Below are positions 17,340 to 24,919 of a DNA stretch of 41,045 bases, in pieces (position 1 is the stretch's first letter; each line of letters opens with the position of its first letter). The translations under genes and the position numbers were made by a program. The notes beneath the pieces were generated by a model. It was given only the letters and a program-made list of their open reading frames with translations, was not told the DNA's origin and did no database searches. The stretch is from Chloroflexota bacterium. Its GTDB lineage: Bacteria > Chloroflexota > Dormibacteria > CF-121. The stretch is from assembly GCA_005880395.1 (NCBI GenBank), contig VBHQ01000078.1:1-41045 (forward strand), in the 5' to 3' direction.

Positions 17340-17382
17340 ACGACCTCTGACGGAGTGCTCAGAACACTTCGCCGGAGGTCGT
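17340..17382 (-). terminator. Inverted repeat just after padR
   Basis: ACGACCTC (17340-17347) pairs perfectly with GAGGTCGT (17375-17382), with an inner AGTG/CACT pairing. It starts 9 nt after the padR stop. There is no T-run, so it may be a weak terminator, attenuator or mRNA stabiliser between padR and exporter B. Confidence 0.4.
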
Positions 17383-17390
17383 CATCGTTT

Positions 17391-18023
17391 TCATGCCTCA
17401 CCCCCTTTTGTTGGGCCTTCAAATTGGTCGGACACCGCCTGCATGTGATCCTTTGTGATCCACAGGCCGCCCGCCTCGATGTCGCGCACCAGCCGGCGAA
17501 TCCAATCCAGTTCGGCCTGCTTGATCGCTTGGGCGTACTCGCCTTCGATCAGGAAGAGGCGCGGCAGGCCCATTTCGAGAAAGGTCTTCAACTGCTTCTC
17601 CGACCCGGCGATCTGGCCATCGAGCAGCGCGCTGCGCACCTTGAGCAACCGGACGACTTCGTCTTTCTCGAGAATGGCGCAGAACGCCAGGGCCGCACCA
17701 AACTGGGGGTACTCGTTGATCGGTTCGGCGAGTAACTCGCGCAGCCAGGCCAGGATTTCCTCCCGACCAATCTCCGTAATGGCGTAGACGGTCCGCTCGG
17801 GGCGCCGACCTTCCCGACTCGTCGCCTGGGCATTGATGAAGCCACCCTGCTCGAGCCGCTCGACGGTGTCGTAGATCGAGCCGCCCTTGAGCTTGATGAC
17901 CTGGTCGTGTCCCCGCTCCTTCATCTTCGACTTCATCTCGTACGGGTGCATCGGGTGCTCCATCAGCAGGTTCATAACGGCCAGCGCCAGCGGGGTTCTC
18001 GGCAGCTCTCCCTTAGTCGCCAT
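17391..18023 (-). CDS. PadR-family transcriptional regulator
   Basis: 210 aa. The N-terminal winged helix has the PadR pattern: LALAVMNLLMEHPMHPYEMKSKMKERGHDQVIKLKGGSIYDTVERLEQGGFI, followed by RPERTVYAITEIGREEILAWL. A C-terminal helical domain (about residues 95-190) resembles the Vir_act_alpha_C dimerisation domain of the longer PadR subgroup. Two palindromes based on CGACTA sit directly upstream of its ATG, so autoregulation is likely. It lies upstream of exporter B on the same strand; control of this exporter is inferred from position. Confidence 0.9.
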   Translation of the reverse strand: MATKGELPRTPLALAVMNLLMEHPMHPYEMKSKMKERGHDQVIKLKGGSIYDTVERLEQGGFINAQATSREGRRPERTVYAITEIGREEILAWLRELLAEPINEYPQFGAALAFCAILEKDEVVRLLKVRSALLDGQIAGSEKQLKTFLEMGLPRLFLIEGEYAQAIKQAELDWIRRLVRDIEAGGLWITKDHMQAVSDQFEGPTKGGEA

Positions 18024-18027
18024 CGTT

Positions 18028-18061
18028 TAGTCGATGTCGACTATACCGCGCCGACTAGTCG
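18028..18061. promoter_or_regulatory. PadR operator: two CGACTA palindromes
   Basis: TAGTCGA-TG-TCGACTA (18028-18043) is a perfect 7-bp dyad starting 5 nt upstream of the padR ATG; CGACTAGTCG (18052-18061) is a second perfect palindrome with the same half-site. Both share CGACTA. They cover the likely promoter region and suit dimer binding by PadR. Confidence 0.6.
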
Positions 18062-18106
18062 CTGTCAAGTATGGCCTGTGATTCCAGGCCCAGACTTAGT
18101 TGCCCC

Positions 18107-19444
18107 CTAGACGCGGGCGACGCTCCCCGAGGTGGCACTCCGCCGAGACAGCGCGTCGATGCTGACCGCCAGGATCAGCACCACGCCCACGACGATGAAT
18201 TGCCACTGGACGGGGATCGACAGGAGGTACATGCCGTTGTAGATGCCGCCGATGACGAGTCCACCAAGAATCCCGTGGAGCACCTTTCCCCGGCCGCCGA
18301 AGAGGCTGGTCCCGCCGATGACCGCGGACGCGATCGCCTGGAGCACCAGCGAATTCCCAGGGAAGTTGTTCGACATGCCGCCAAGATTTGAGGCATAGAG
18401 AAGGGCGCCGATGCCGGCGGTGAAGGCGCTGATCGTGAAACAGAGAGTGATAATGTTCGCCAATCTCACCCCCGCCCGACGGGCCGCCTCCGGATTTCCG
18501 CCGATCGCGTACACGTAGCGACCGAAGCGGGTCTTCTGCAGCAACACCATCCAGACGGTGAAGACCGCCAGCACGATCGGGATGACCCACGGCACGCCTT
18601 CGAGCGTCCCGATCGCTGCACGGTTGACGTTACAAATGGCGACGACCACCACGGCACAGACGGCGATGAGGCCGATCTTGAGGAGCGTGAGGCTCACGGG
18701 AGGCGCCACCAATCCGCTGCGGCGCCGCCGGTTGTCGGCCGACCACATGATCAATCCGGCGGCAGCGACGAGCACCACCATGCCGACCCAGCTGACCGTT
18801 GGGTTAATCGTCCCCCACATCAGGTTGTAGAGCACCTGCAGATTTGCGTTACTACCGGCCAGGCTTGGATAGCCGGAGAACGGACCGAGGCCAAGCACAA
18901 TGAGCATGACGCCGTTGAAGATCAATCCGCCGGCAAGGGTCACGATGAGGGATGACAGCCGCAGCCGCGCGATGAGCGTTCCCTGGATCGCGCCGATGAG
19001 CGCGCAGACCAGTAGGGCAGCGGCGATTGCTGCCCACCACGGCCACTTCGTGGTGGCAGGCTGCACCAGCTGGACCGCGATCGCAGCTCCCGTCGCCCCG
19101 ACGAATCCGATGGACAGATCGATTTGGCCCAGCAGCAACGCAAAGATCACCCCCATCGCCAGCACCATGAAGACGGCGCTCTGCTGGAACAGGTTGACCA
19201 GGTTGGTCGCCGAAAGGAAGACCTGGTGCGGGCTGATTCCCTCGAAGACGAAGGTGATGATCACGAGCCCGAGGATGACGGGGAGAACCCCACTATCGCC
19301 TGCCCGAATCCGAGCCATCCACGCCTGGAACCATTGCCCCAGCGTCTGGGCAACAATTTCCGGCGGGACTTCGACAGCGGCCTCAGCAGCAGCGGTCGGG
19401 TCTTCGGACTCGGGGGCCTCAGCTCTGGCCACGTTTTTCTCCAT
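18107..19444 (-). CDS. Sugar ABC transporter permease (XylH/RbsC type)
   Basis: Membrane channel of a carbohydrate importer. 445 aa from ATG 19444, longer than RbsC because of a 50-residue acidic N-terminus. The BPD_transp_2 plan is visible: about ten hydrophobic spans, the MGVIFALLLGQIDLSIGFVGATGA motif, GTLIARLRLSSLIVTLAG, and the EAA-like loop YAIGGNPEAARRAGVRL, followed by AIASAVIGGTSLFGGRGKV. The extra central region and the KTRFGRYVYAIGGN loop are closest to xylose-type permeases. It overlaps the ATPase gene by 26 nt and is last in the operon binding protein - ATPase - permease. The substrate is not certain. Confidence 0.92.
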   Translation of the reverse strand: MEKNVARAEAPESEDPTAAAEAAVEVPPEIVAQTLGQWFQAWMARIRAGDSGVLPVILGLVIITFVFEGISPHQVFLSATNLVNLFQQSAVFMVLAMGVIFALLLGQIDLSIGFVGATGAAIAVQLVQPATTKWPWWAAIAAALLVCALIGAIQGTLIARLRLSSLIVTLAGGLIFNGVMLIVLGLGPFSGYPSLAGSNANLQVLYNLMWGTINPTVSWVGMVVLVAAAGLIMWSADNRRRRSGLVAPPVSLTLLKIGLIAVCAVVVVAICNVNRAAIGTLEGVPWVIPIVLAVFTVWMVLLQKTRFGRYVYAIGGNPEAARRAGVRLANIITLCFTISAFTAGIGALLYASNLGGMSNNFPGNSLVLQAIASAVIGGTSLFGGRGKVLHGILGGLVIGGIYNGMYLLSIPVQWQFIVVGVVLILAVSIDALSRRSATSGSVARV

Positions 19445-20246
19445 CACCATCAGCACGCCGCGACCGGGTGGACGCGCCGGTGGTCATGTAGTCGACGACG
19501 GACTGCCGATCGAAGGCATCGGCCCGATCCTGGCCCGCCATGCGTCCCAGGTGGAGCACCGCGATTCGATCGGCCACCTCGAAAACGTCGTTCAGATTGT
19601 GCGAGATCACCATCACCGCGAGCCCGCGTTCGCGAAGCCGCCGGACCAGTTGGAGAACCTGATTCGTCTGCACGACGCCGAGCGCGGCGGTCGGCTCGTC
19701 GAGCATGACGAGTTTCGAATTCCACATCACAGCCTTGGCGACCGCGACGGATTGTCGCTGCCCGCCTGAAAGCGACGCCACTGGCTGCCGGATCGATCGC
19801 ACGGTGGTGACCCGGAGGCTCGACAGCGTTTTGCCGGCGGATCGCTCCATGTCGTCCTCGTTGAGGAGGCCATTTCGGATCTGCTCGCGCCCGAGGAACA
19901 TGTTCTGGACGATGTCCAGATTGTCCGCCAGCGCGAGGTCCTGGTAAACGGTCTCGATGCCCAGTGCAGACGAGTCACGCGGGCTGTGGATCGCAACCGG
20001 CTTGCTTTCCCAGAAAAACTGGCCGCCGTCGATCTGGTAGATCCCGGCGATGCACTTGGTCAGAACGGACTTGCCGGCGCCGTTATCGCCACACAGCGCT
20101 GTGACCTGGCCGGCATAGAGGTCGAGATCGACGTTCGTGAGCGCCTGAACGGGACCGAAATGCTTGTTGATCCCCCGCACCTTCAGCAGCGGCTCGCCGA
20201 GCTGCGCCGGACCAGGGCTCGCGCCGGTTACGGCTTGCTGCGCCAC
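19419..20246 (-). CDS. Sugar ABC transporter ATP-binding protein (single domain)
   Basis: Drives the importer by ATP hydrolysis at the inner membrane face. 275 aa with one nucleotide-binding domain: Walker A GDNGAGKSVLTK, Q-loop ETVYQDLALADNLD, signature LSGGQRQSVAVAKAV, Walker B LVMLDEPTAAL and switch histidine in VISHN. Most ribose/xylose systems use a fused double-domain ATPase of about 500 aa; this one is a half-size FrcA-like form that would work as a homodimer. The start is GTG 20246. It lies 60 nt after the binding-protein stop, with a strong hairpin between. Confidence 0.93.
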   Translation of the reverse strand: MAQQAVTGASPGPAQLGEPLLKVRGINKHFGPVQALTNVDLDLYAGQVTALCGDNGAGKSVLTKCIAGIYQIDGGQFFWESKPVAIHSPRDSSALGIETVYQDLALADNLDIVQNMFLGREQIRNGLLNEDDMERSAGKTLSSLRVTTVRSIRQPVASLSGGQRQSVAVAKAVMWNSKLVMLDEPTAALGVVQTNQVLQLVRRLRERGLAVMVISHNLNDVFEVADRIAVLHLGRMAGQDRADAFDRQSVVDYMTTGASTRSRRADGDGEKRGQS

Positions 20247-20273
20247 GGCCTCACTTTATCGGGTTGAAGGCGA

Positions 20274-20298
20274 GGCGCCGCCGCCGGGCGGCGGCGCC
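20274..20298. terminator. Perfect 12-bp GC hairpin between binding-protein and ATPase genes
   Basis: GGCGCCGCCGCC-G-GGCGGCGGCGCC is a perfect dyad lying 8 nt after the binding-protein stop on the minus strand. No T-tract follows. In sugar ABC operons such a hairpin commonly stabilises the upstream mRNA or partly stops transcription, giving more binding protein than ATPase; that role is inferred. Confidence 0.55.
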
Positions 20299-20306
20299 AT
20301 TGATGC

Positions 20307-21542
20307 TTAGCTAATCCCTGCCGCGCTGCAAGCGCTGGCCCCGGCCTGCGTGCACAGCGCGCCCTTGTCAACGAACTGGTCCTTGATCACGGTGCTGTTC
20401 ATGTTCGACGAGGTGACCCACTGCGGCTTCAACAGCGAAGCCGGCTGGGTGCTCCCGGTAACGCCGGAGGGCGGCGAGGTCGTGCTGTTCAGCAGCGCGG
20501 ACGGCGGCGTCTGACCTGCCCGCAGGATGGTCGCAATCGCAACTGCGTCCTGGGCCTCGAGATAGACGGCCTTGTAAACCGACCCGCATTGATAGCCCTG
20601 CAGGACGTTGACCATGCCCTGCAGCGTCGCGTCCTGTCCAGTGGTCGGGATCTTCTTGGCCGCGACGTTCTTATTCCGAAGCACCGTGATGACGGCATTG
20701 CCAAGCCCGTCATTGGCCTCGACCGTTGCATTGATGGTCGGATGAGCGGTGAACTGGTTCTGGAAGATGGTCTGACCCTGGTCGTTCTTCCAGGCGGGCG
20801 TAACTTGCTCGTGCAGCAGCTTCATGCCCTGGCTGTTGGTGGCGCCGTCCGGCACGTTGCCGTCCTTCTTGCCCCAGATGATGTTGTTGTACCCCTGCGC
20901 AAAGGAGACGGCATTCGGATCCACATCCTGGCCGCCGTCGAGCTCGAAGACCTGCGGGCTGGAAACGTTCCAGGCCTTGGCGCAGTCGAGGAAGCCCTGG
21001 CCGATCAGCTCGCCGACCTTCTCGTTGTCAAAGCTGACGTAATAGACGCTGTTGCCCGTGAAGGTGGCGCGGTCGTAGCTGATCGTCTTGACGCCGTGGG
21101 ACTGCGCGTACTGCTGGATTTGCGCGCCAGTATTGCTGTCAAGCGGGTCGAAGATCAAGACTTTCGCGCCCTGCGTAATGTCGCCTTGCGCAAGGCTGAG
21201 CTCGGTGGCCGGGACGCCCTGCGCGTTGTCGATCTTGAACTGGCTCGAGCTATAGCCAGCCTGCTCGAAGGCCTTCTTCAAATAGGGCTGGTCGAAGTTC
21301 ACATAGCGGGTCGAGGACGTGGTATCTGGCAGGATGACGCCAACGAGCCCGCTCCCGGCTGAGGTCAGGCTCTTGAGCTGAGCCATCGCCGAAAAGCTGC
21401 TGTCGAAGGAGCTAATGCTCAAGCCCGATGGAACGGTCGCGCTTGCCGAGGTCCCGCCGGTGGTCGAATTTCCGCACGCCGCCGCGACGATCGCCATCGC
21501 GCCGACGAAAGCCAAGGTCGAAAGGCGCTTGATACTGTGCAA
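20307..21542 (-). CDS. Sugar ABC transporter substrate-binding lipoprotein (XylF-like)
   Basis: Extracellular solute receptor of the importer. A lipoprotein signal (HSIKRLSTLAFVGAMAIVAAACGNS) has the lipobox AAAC. The mature part is a Peripla_BP_4 fold: GLVGVILPDTTSSTRYVNFDQPYLKKAFEQAGY, AKVLIFDPLDSNTGAQIQQYAQSHGVKTISYDR, and VEANDGLGNAVITVLRN, typical of xylose/ribose receptors. TTG 21542 is chosen as start because AGGAGGGG lies 8 nt before it; the longer track start (21608) gives a non-signal leader. 411 aa. First gene of the operon. The ligand cannot be told from sequence. Confidence 0.9.
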   Translation of the reverse strand: MHSIKRLSTLAFVGAMAIVAAACGNSTTGGTSASATVPSGLSISSFDSSFSAMAQLKSLTSAGSGLVGVILPDTTSSTRYVNFDQPYLKKAFEQAGYSSSQFKIDNAQGVPATELSLAQGDITQGAKVLIFDPLDSNTGAQIQQYAQSHGVKTISYDRATFTGNSVYYVSFDNEKVGELIGQGFLDCAKAWNVSSPQVFELDGGQDVDPNAVSFAQGYNNIIWGKKDGNVPDGATNSQGMKLLHEQVTPAWKNDQGQTIFQNQFTAHPTINATVEANDGLGNAVITVLRNKNVAAKKIPTTGQDATLQGMVNVLQGYQCGSVYKAVYLEAQDAVAIATILRAGQTPPSALLNSTTSPPSGVTGSTQPASLLKPQWVTSSNMNSTVIKDQFVDKGALCTQAGASACSAAGIS

Positions 21543-21612
21543 GGAAAGTCCCCTCCTAATGTGATCGGTAGGCCCGAATATTGTGCAGCCCCGCAACACA
21601 ATTGGCAACCAT

Positions 21613-21631
21613 CAAATACGTACGCAAATAC
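21613..21631. promoter_or_regulatory. Direct repeat CAAATAC in the binding-protein/ftsH intergenic region
   Basis: CAAATAC occurs at 21613-21619 and again at 21625-21631 (period 12 bp) in the 171-bp region between the divergent binding-protein and ftsH genes. A nearby dyad AACACTC-N3-AAGAGTT (about 21642-21658) is imperfect. These may be regulator sites for the sugar operon; no factor is assigned. Confidence 0.3.
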
Positions 21632-21713
21632 CCGATGCTCTAACACTCTCTAAGAGTTCAGCCTCGCGGTGATCGTTGAGGAGCGTGTAGGCTGTGCTTG
21701 GAGAGGGGAACCA

Positions 21714-23557
21714 GTGGCACTTAGACCGAACACGCGATCGCCGGCTGCCGCGCCGAAGCCGGGCGGCCCTGGGCGAACGCCAACACCCTTCTGGCGCAGC
21801 AGGGGTTTCTGGATTTACCTGGTCGTGCTGCTCGCGCTCAACTACCTGATTAGCGTCTTTTTCACGAGCGGCCCCGCCCGCGTGACGGTTCCCTACTCGA
21901 CCTTCATCCAGCAGGTGAATGCGGACAACGTCAAAGACATCAGCGCGCAGAGCAACTCGATCCAAGGCGACTTCAAAAAGTCCGTCTCTTATGGCAGCGC
22001 GAGTGGCACCACGTTCCAGACCGAACGGCCCGTGTTCGCCCAGGACAACCTCGAGAGTTTGCTGACCGCTCACAATGTCACGGTCAGCGCCCAGCCACCC
22101 GGCTCGGGGCAGTCGCCGCTGCTGACGCTGCTGGTGAGTTTCGGCCCGGCGCTCCTCCTGATCGGCGGGTTCTTGTACCTGAGCCGGCGCACCGCTGCGG
22201 CAGGCGCCGGCGGCATCCTCGGAGCCTTTGGCCGCAGCCAGGCAAAGCTCTACTCACCGGACTCGGGGCCGCGGACGACCTTCAACGACGTCGCCGGCAT
22301 CGATGAGGCGAAGGCCGACCTTGCCGAGGTGGTCGACTTCTTGAAGGAGCCGCAGAAGTATCAGAAATTGGGTGCGCAGATTCCGCATGGCATCCTCCTC
22401 GTCGGGCCACCGGGGACCGGCAAGACGCTGCTCGCGCGTGCGGTCGCGGGTGAGTCAAACCGGCCGTTCTTCAGCCTCTCGGCCTCGGAATTCGTCGAGG
22501 CGATTGTCGGCGTGGGAGCCTCCCGCGTCCGCGACCTGTTCGCCCAGGCGAAGGCCGCCGCACCCAGCATTATCTTTATCGACGAGCTGGATGCCATCGG
22601 ACGCTCGCGGGCATCCTCGGCGACCTTCGGCGCCAACGACGAGCGCGAGCAGACCCTCAACCAGATCCTGACCGAGATGGACGGCTTTACGCAAAACCAG
22701 AATGTCGTCGTCCTGGCGGCCACGAACCGGCCCGAGGTCCTCGATCCGGCGCTGTTGCGACCCGGGCGCTTTGACCGGCGCGTCACGGTGTCACCGCCCG
22801 ATCGAGTGGGTCGCGCCGCGATCCTCCGCATCCATACTCGCGGCGTCAGCATCGCCCCGGATGTCGACCTCGCTCGCTGCTCGGGCTGCGACGACCGATC
22901 ACGCTGGGGCAGGATGAGCGCCGCTTGATCGCCTATCACGAATCAGGGCACGCGCTGCTCGGCCTGCTGATTCCCGAGGCCGATCCGGTGAAGAAGCTCA
23001 CCATCGTGCCGCGGGGCCTCTCCCTCGGCGTGACGTTGAGCCAGCCGATCGACGACCGCTACAACTATCCCGAAGGCTACCTGCGCGGGCGCATCACGTC
23101 GGCACTCGGGGGACGCGCGGCGGAGGAAGTCGTCTACGGCAGCGTCACGACCGGGGCCGAGAACGACTTGATGCAGGTCAACCAGATCGCCCGCTCGATG
23201 GTCGTCCGTTGGGGCATGTCGCCACGACTGGGTCCGCTGAATCTCACCGAGCCAGGCGACAGCACGATCTCCCCGCAGATCAGCCCGGAAACGGCCAGTC
23301 TTGCCGACGAAGAAGAGCGACGGATCGTCAATGAGTGCTATCAGGAGGCGATCCGTTTGCTGCAGGAGAACCGCGACAGATTGGACCGCCTCACGGAAGC
23401 CGTTCTAAAAAAGGACACACTGGATCAGGACGAGATCTATGCCGCCACCGGGCTCAGCAAGCCCCGCAATCGCGCCCTCCTCGCGCCGGTCCTTCCCCAC
23501 AACGGCTCGAGCCGCGACCACGAGCTGGCTCGGCAAGCAACCGACGCCGAGCGCTAG
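21714..23557 (+). pseudogene. ftsH: FtsH ATP-dependent zinc metalloprotease, internally deleted and frameshifted
   Basis: Membrane AAA+ protease for quality control. From GTG 21714 (after GGAGAGGGGAA): helix [19 protein letters not shown], a periplasmic domain, second helix [20 protein letters not shown], then the AAA core with Walker A GPPGTGKT, Walker [13 protein letters not shown] and the second region of homology [20 protein letters not shown]. The frame then breaks after PDVDLA. The protease half resumes in another frame, [24 protein letters not shown], with the HESGH zinc motif and a complete C-terminus. The missing piece (GMxGADLANLxNEAAL region, about 45 residues) is the AAA helical subdomain, at 22866-22892. 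Convergent 4-nt overlap with the SARP-like gene. Confidence 0.88.
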
Positions 23558-24321
23558 GCGGTCAATCCGCGCAACAGCGACTCGGTCTCGGCGGATGGCG
23601 TAACACCGAGCTCCTCCTTCAGACGTCGGCGGCAATCCTGATAGACACGCACCGCTTCCGCCCGGTCACCTCGCAAGACGAGCACGCGCATCAGCCGCCG
23701 GTAGCCGGATTCGCGGTACGGCTCCAGATCGACTGCGGCGCGCGCCTGATCGAGCGCGAGCGCGAGCTCGCCGTTTGCGACCAGCGCTTCCACACGGCAG
23801 TCCAGCGCGCGCACCAGCATGTCGGAGAGCCACTGCCGCTTGCTCGCAACCCACGGAGCATCCTCGCCGGTTAGAAAGGGGCGGCGGGCGATCGTCGTCG
23901 CGATCAATGAGGGGCCGTACGCGTCCTGTGGCCGTTCCGCGAGGATCGCCCCCTCCGCCTGGTGCACGGCGTCCGCGGCGGCCTCGAGGTCGATCCAGGT
24001 GTCCGCTGGCGGTCGAAACTGGTAGCAGTGAAACGCATTCGCGATAACGCGGTCGCGGTCGAGGTCCAGCAGGCCGAGCTTGTTGCGGAGCTTGCTGATG
24101 ACCGCGCTGAGCGCGACCGGCCATGATGGCGGCAATGTCTGCGGCCAGAGCACCTCGGCCAGCTCGGCTTGCGCCACCGCCCGCTGACGGTCTGCGACGA
24201 GATAGACGAGGGCGAGCCGGCCTTGCGGCCCCGGCAGATCGGACTCGCGCAGGAGGCGATCGCCGCGCTCGATCGCCACTTCACCCGCCAGATAGATACG
24301 AAGCGTAGGTTCTCCAAACAT
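23554..24321 (-). CDS. SARP-like transcriptional regulator with BTAD domain
   Basis: 255 aa. The N-terminal winged helix resembles the OmpR-like domain of SARP/AfsR activators (LRIYLAGEVAIERGDRLLRESDLPGPQGRLALVYLVADRQRAVAQAELAEVLWP, then LSAVISKLRNKLGL). From about residue 100 an all-helical bacterial transcriptional activation domain follows, ending with YRRLMRVLVLRGDRAEAVRVYQDCRRRLKEELGVTPSAETESLLRGL, a typical BTAD closing motif. There is no ATPase domain. It is divergent from a DUF1059 gene and a YCII gene (62 bp between starts), which are its most likely targets; that is inferred from layout only. Confidence 0.85.
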   Translation of the reverse strand: MFGEPTLRIYLAGEVAIERGDRLLRESDLPGPQGRLALVYLVADRQRAVAQAELAEVLWPQTLPPSWPVALSAVISKLRNKLGLLDLDRDRVIANAFHCYQFRPPADTWIDLEAAADAVHQAEGAILAERPQDAYGPSLIATTIARRPFLTGEDAPWVASKRQWLSDMLVRALDCRVEALVANGELALALDQARAAVDLEPYRESGYRRLMRVLVLRGDRAEAVRVYQDCRRRLKEELGVTPSAETESLLRGLTA

Positions 24322-24383
24322 TTGCCAAAGCCTGCCAGCGATGATCTTAAGGACCCGGGTCGAAATTTTCGAGGAGGTGCGGG

Positions 24384-24536
24384 GTGCAGAAACGCGTCGA
24401 CTGTGAATGCGGCTGGTCGCAGCAAACCGATGAGGAAAGCGTGCTGGTCACGGCGGTGCAGCGGCACGCGAAAGAAGTCCACAACATGGAGGGCGTGACC
24501 CGCGAGCAGGTGCTCGCCCAGGCACGACCCGTTTAG
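24384..24536 (+). CDS. DUF1059 small protein (missed by ORF track)
   Basis: 50 aa from GTG 24384 with ribosome site GAGGAGG 6 nt before. The sequence QKRVDCECGWSQQTDEESVLVTAVQRHAKEVHNMEGVTREQV fits the DUF1059 pattern: a paired CxCG near the N-terminus, then AVxxHAKEVHNM. The Cys and His residues may bind metal, but the function is unknown. Only 20 nt separate it from the YCII gene, so both should be co-transcribed. It falls below the length cut-off of the track. Confidence 0.75.
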   Translation: MQKRVDCECGWSQQTDEESVLVTAVQRHAKEVHNMEGVTREQVLAQARPV

Positions 24537-24556
24537 AGACCCACCAAGGAGAAGTC

Positions 24557-24904
24557 ATGAAGTACCTGTATCTGCTCTACGCCGACGAATCGAAGATGCC
24601 CGCGCCCGACAGCCCGCAGATGGCCCAGCAGGAAGCCGCCTTCGGCCGCTTCTACGACGAGATTTCCCAAAAGGGCCTGTTCAAGGCCGGTGACCCGGTC
24701 CGGCCATCGTCGACGGCGACGACGGTCCGCGTCCGCAATGGGTCGACCAAGACCGACGCCGGACCATTTGCCAAAAGCGGCGAGCAGGTCATCGGCTTTT
24801 ACGTTATCGAGGCGAAAAGCGAGGACGAAGCCGTCGCCTACGCAGCCAAGGTCCCCTCAGCTGCGGTTGGCGCGGTCGAAGTGCGCCCGATTCTGAGCGC
24901 GTAG
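24557..24904 (+). CDS. YCII-related (DGPF-type) protein
   Basis: 115 aa. The start MKYLYLLYADES and the KTDAGPFAKSGEQVIGFYVIEAKSEDEAVAYAAKVPSA stretch match the YCII/DGPF group (ferredoxin-like alpha-beta fold, small dimeric proteins); GPF is conserved, and the following helix plus VEVRPIL strand complete the fold. Ribosome site AAGGAG lies 6 nt before ATG 24557. Members often sit beside ECF sigma factors or activators and their role is unclear. Here the partners are a DUF1059 protein upstream and a divergent SARP-like regulator. Confidence 0.88.
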   Translation: MKYLYLLYADESKMPAPDSPQMAQQEAAFGRFYDEISQKGLFKAGDPVRPSSTATTVRVRNGSTKTDAGPFAKSGEQVIGFYVIEAKSEDEAVAYAAKVPSAAVGAVEVRPILSA

Positions 24905-24919
24905 CGTGATTCGGGAAGT

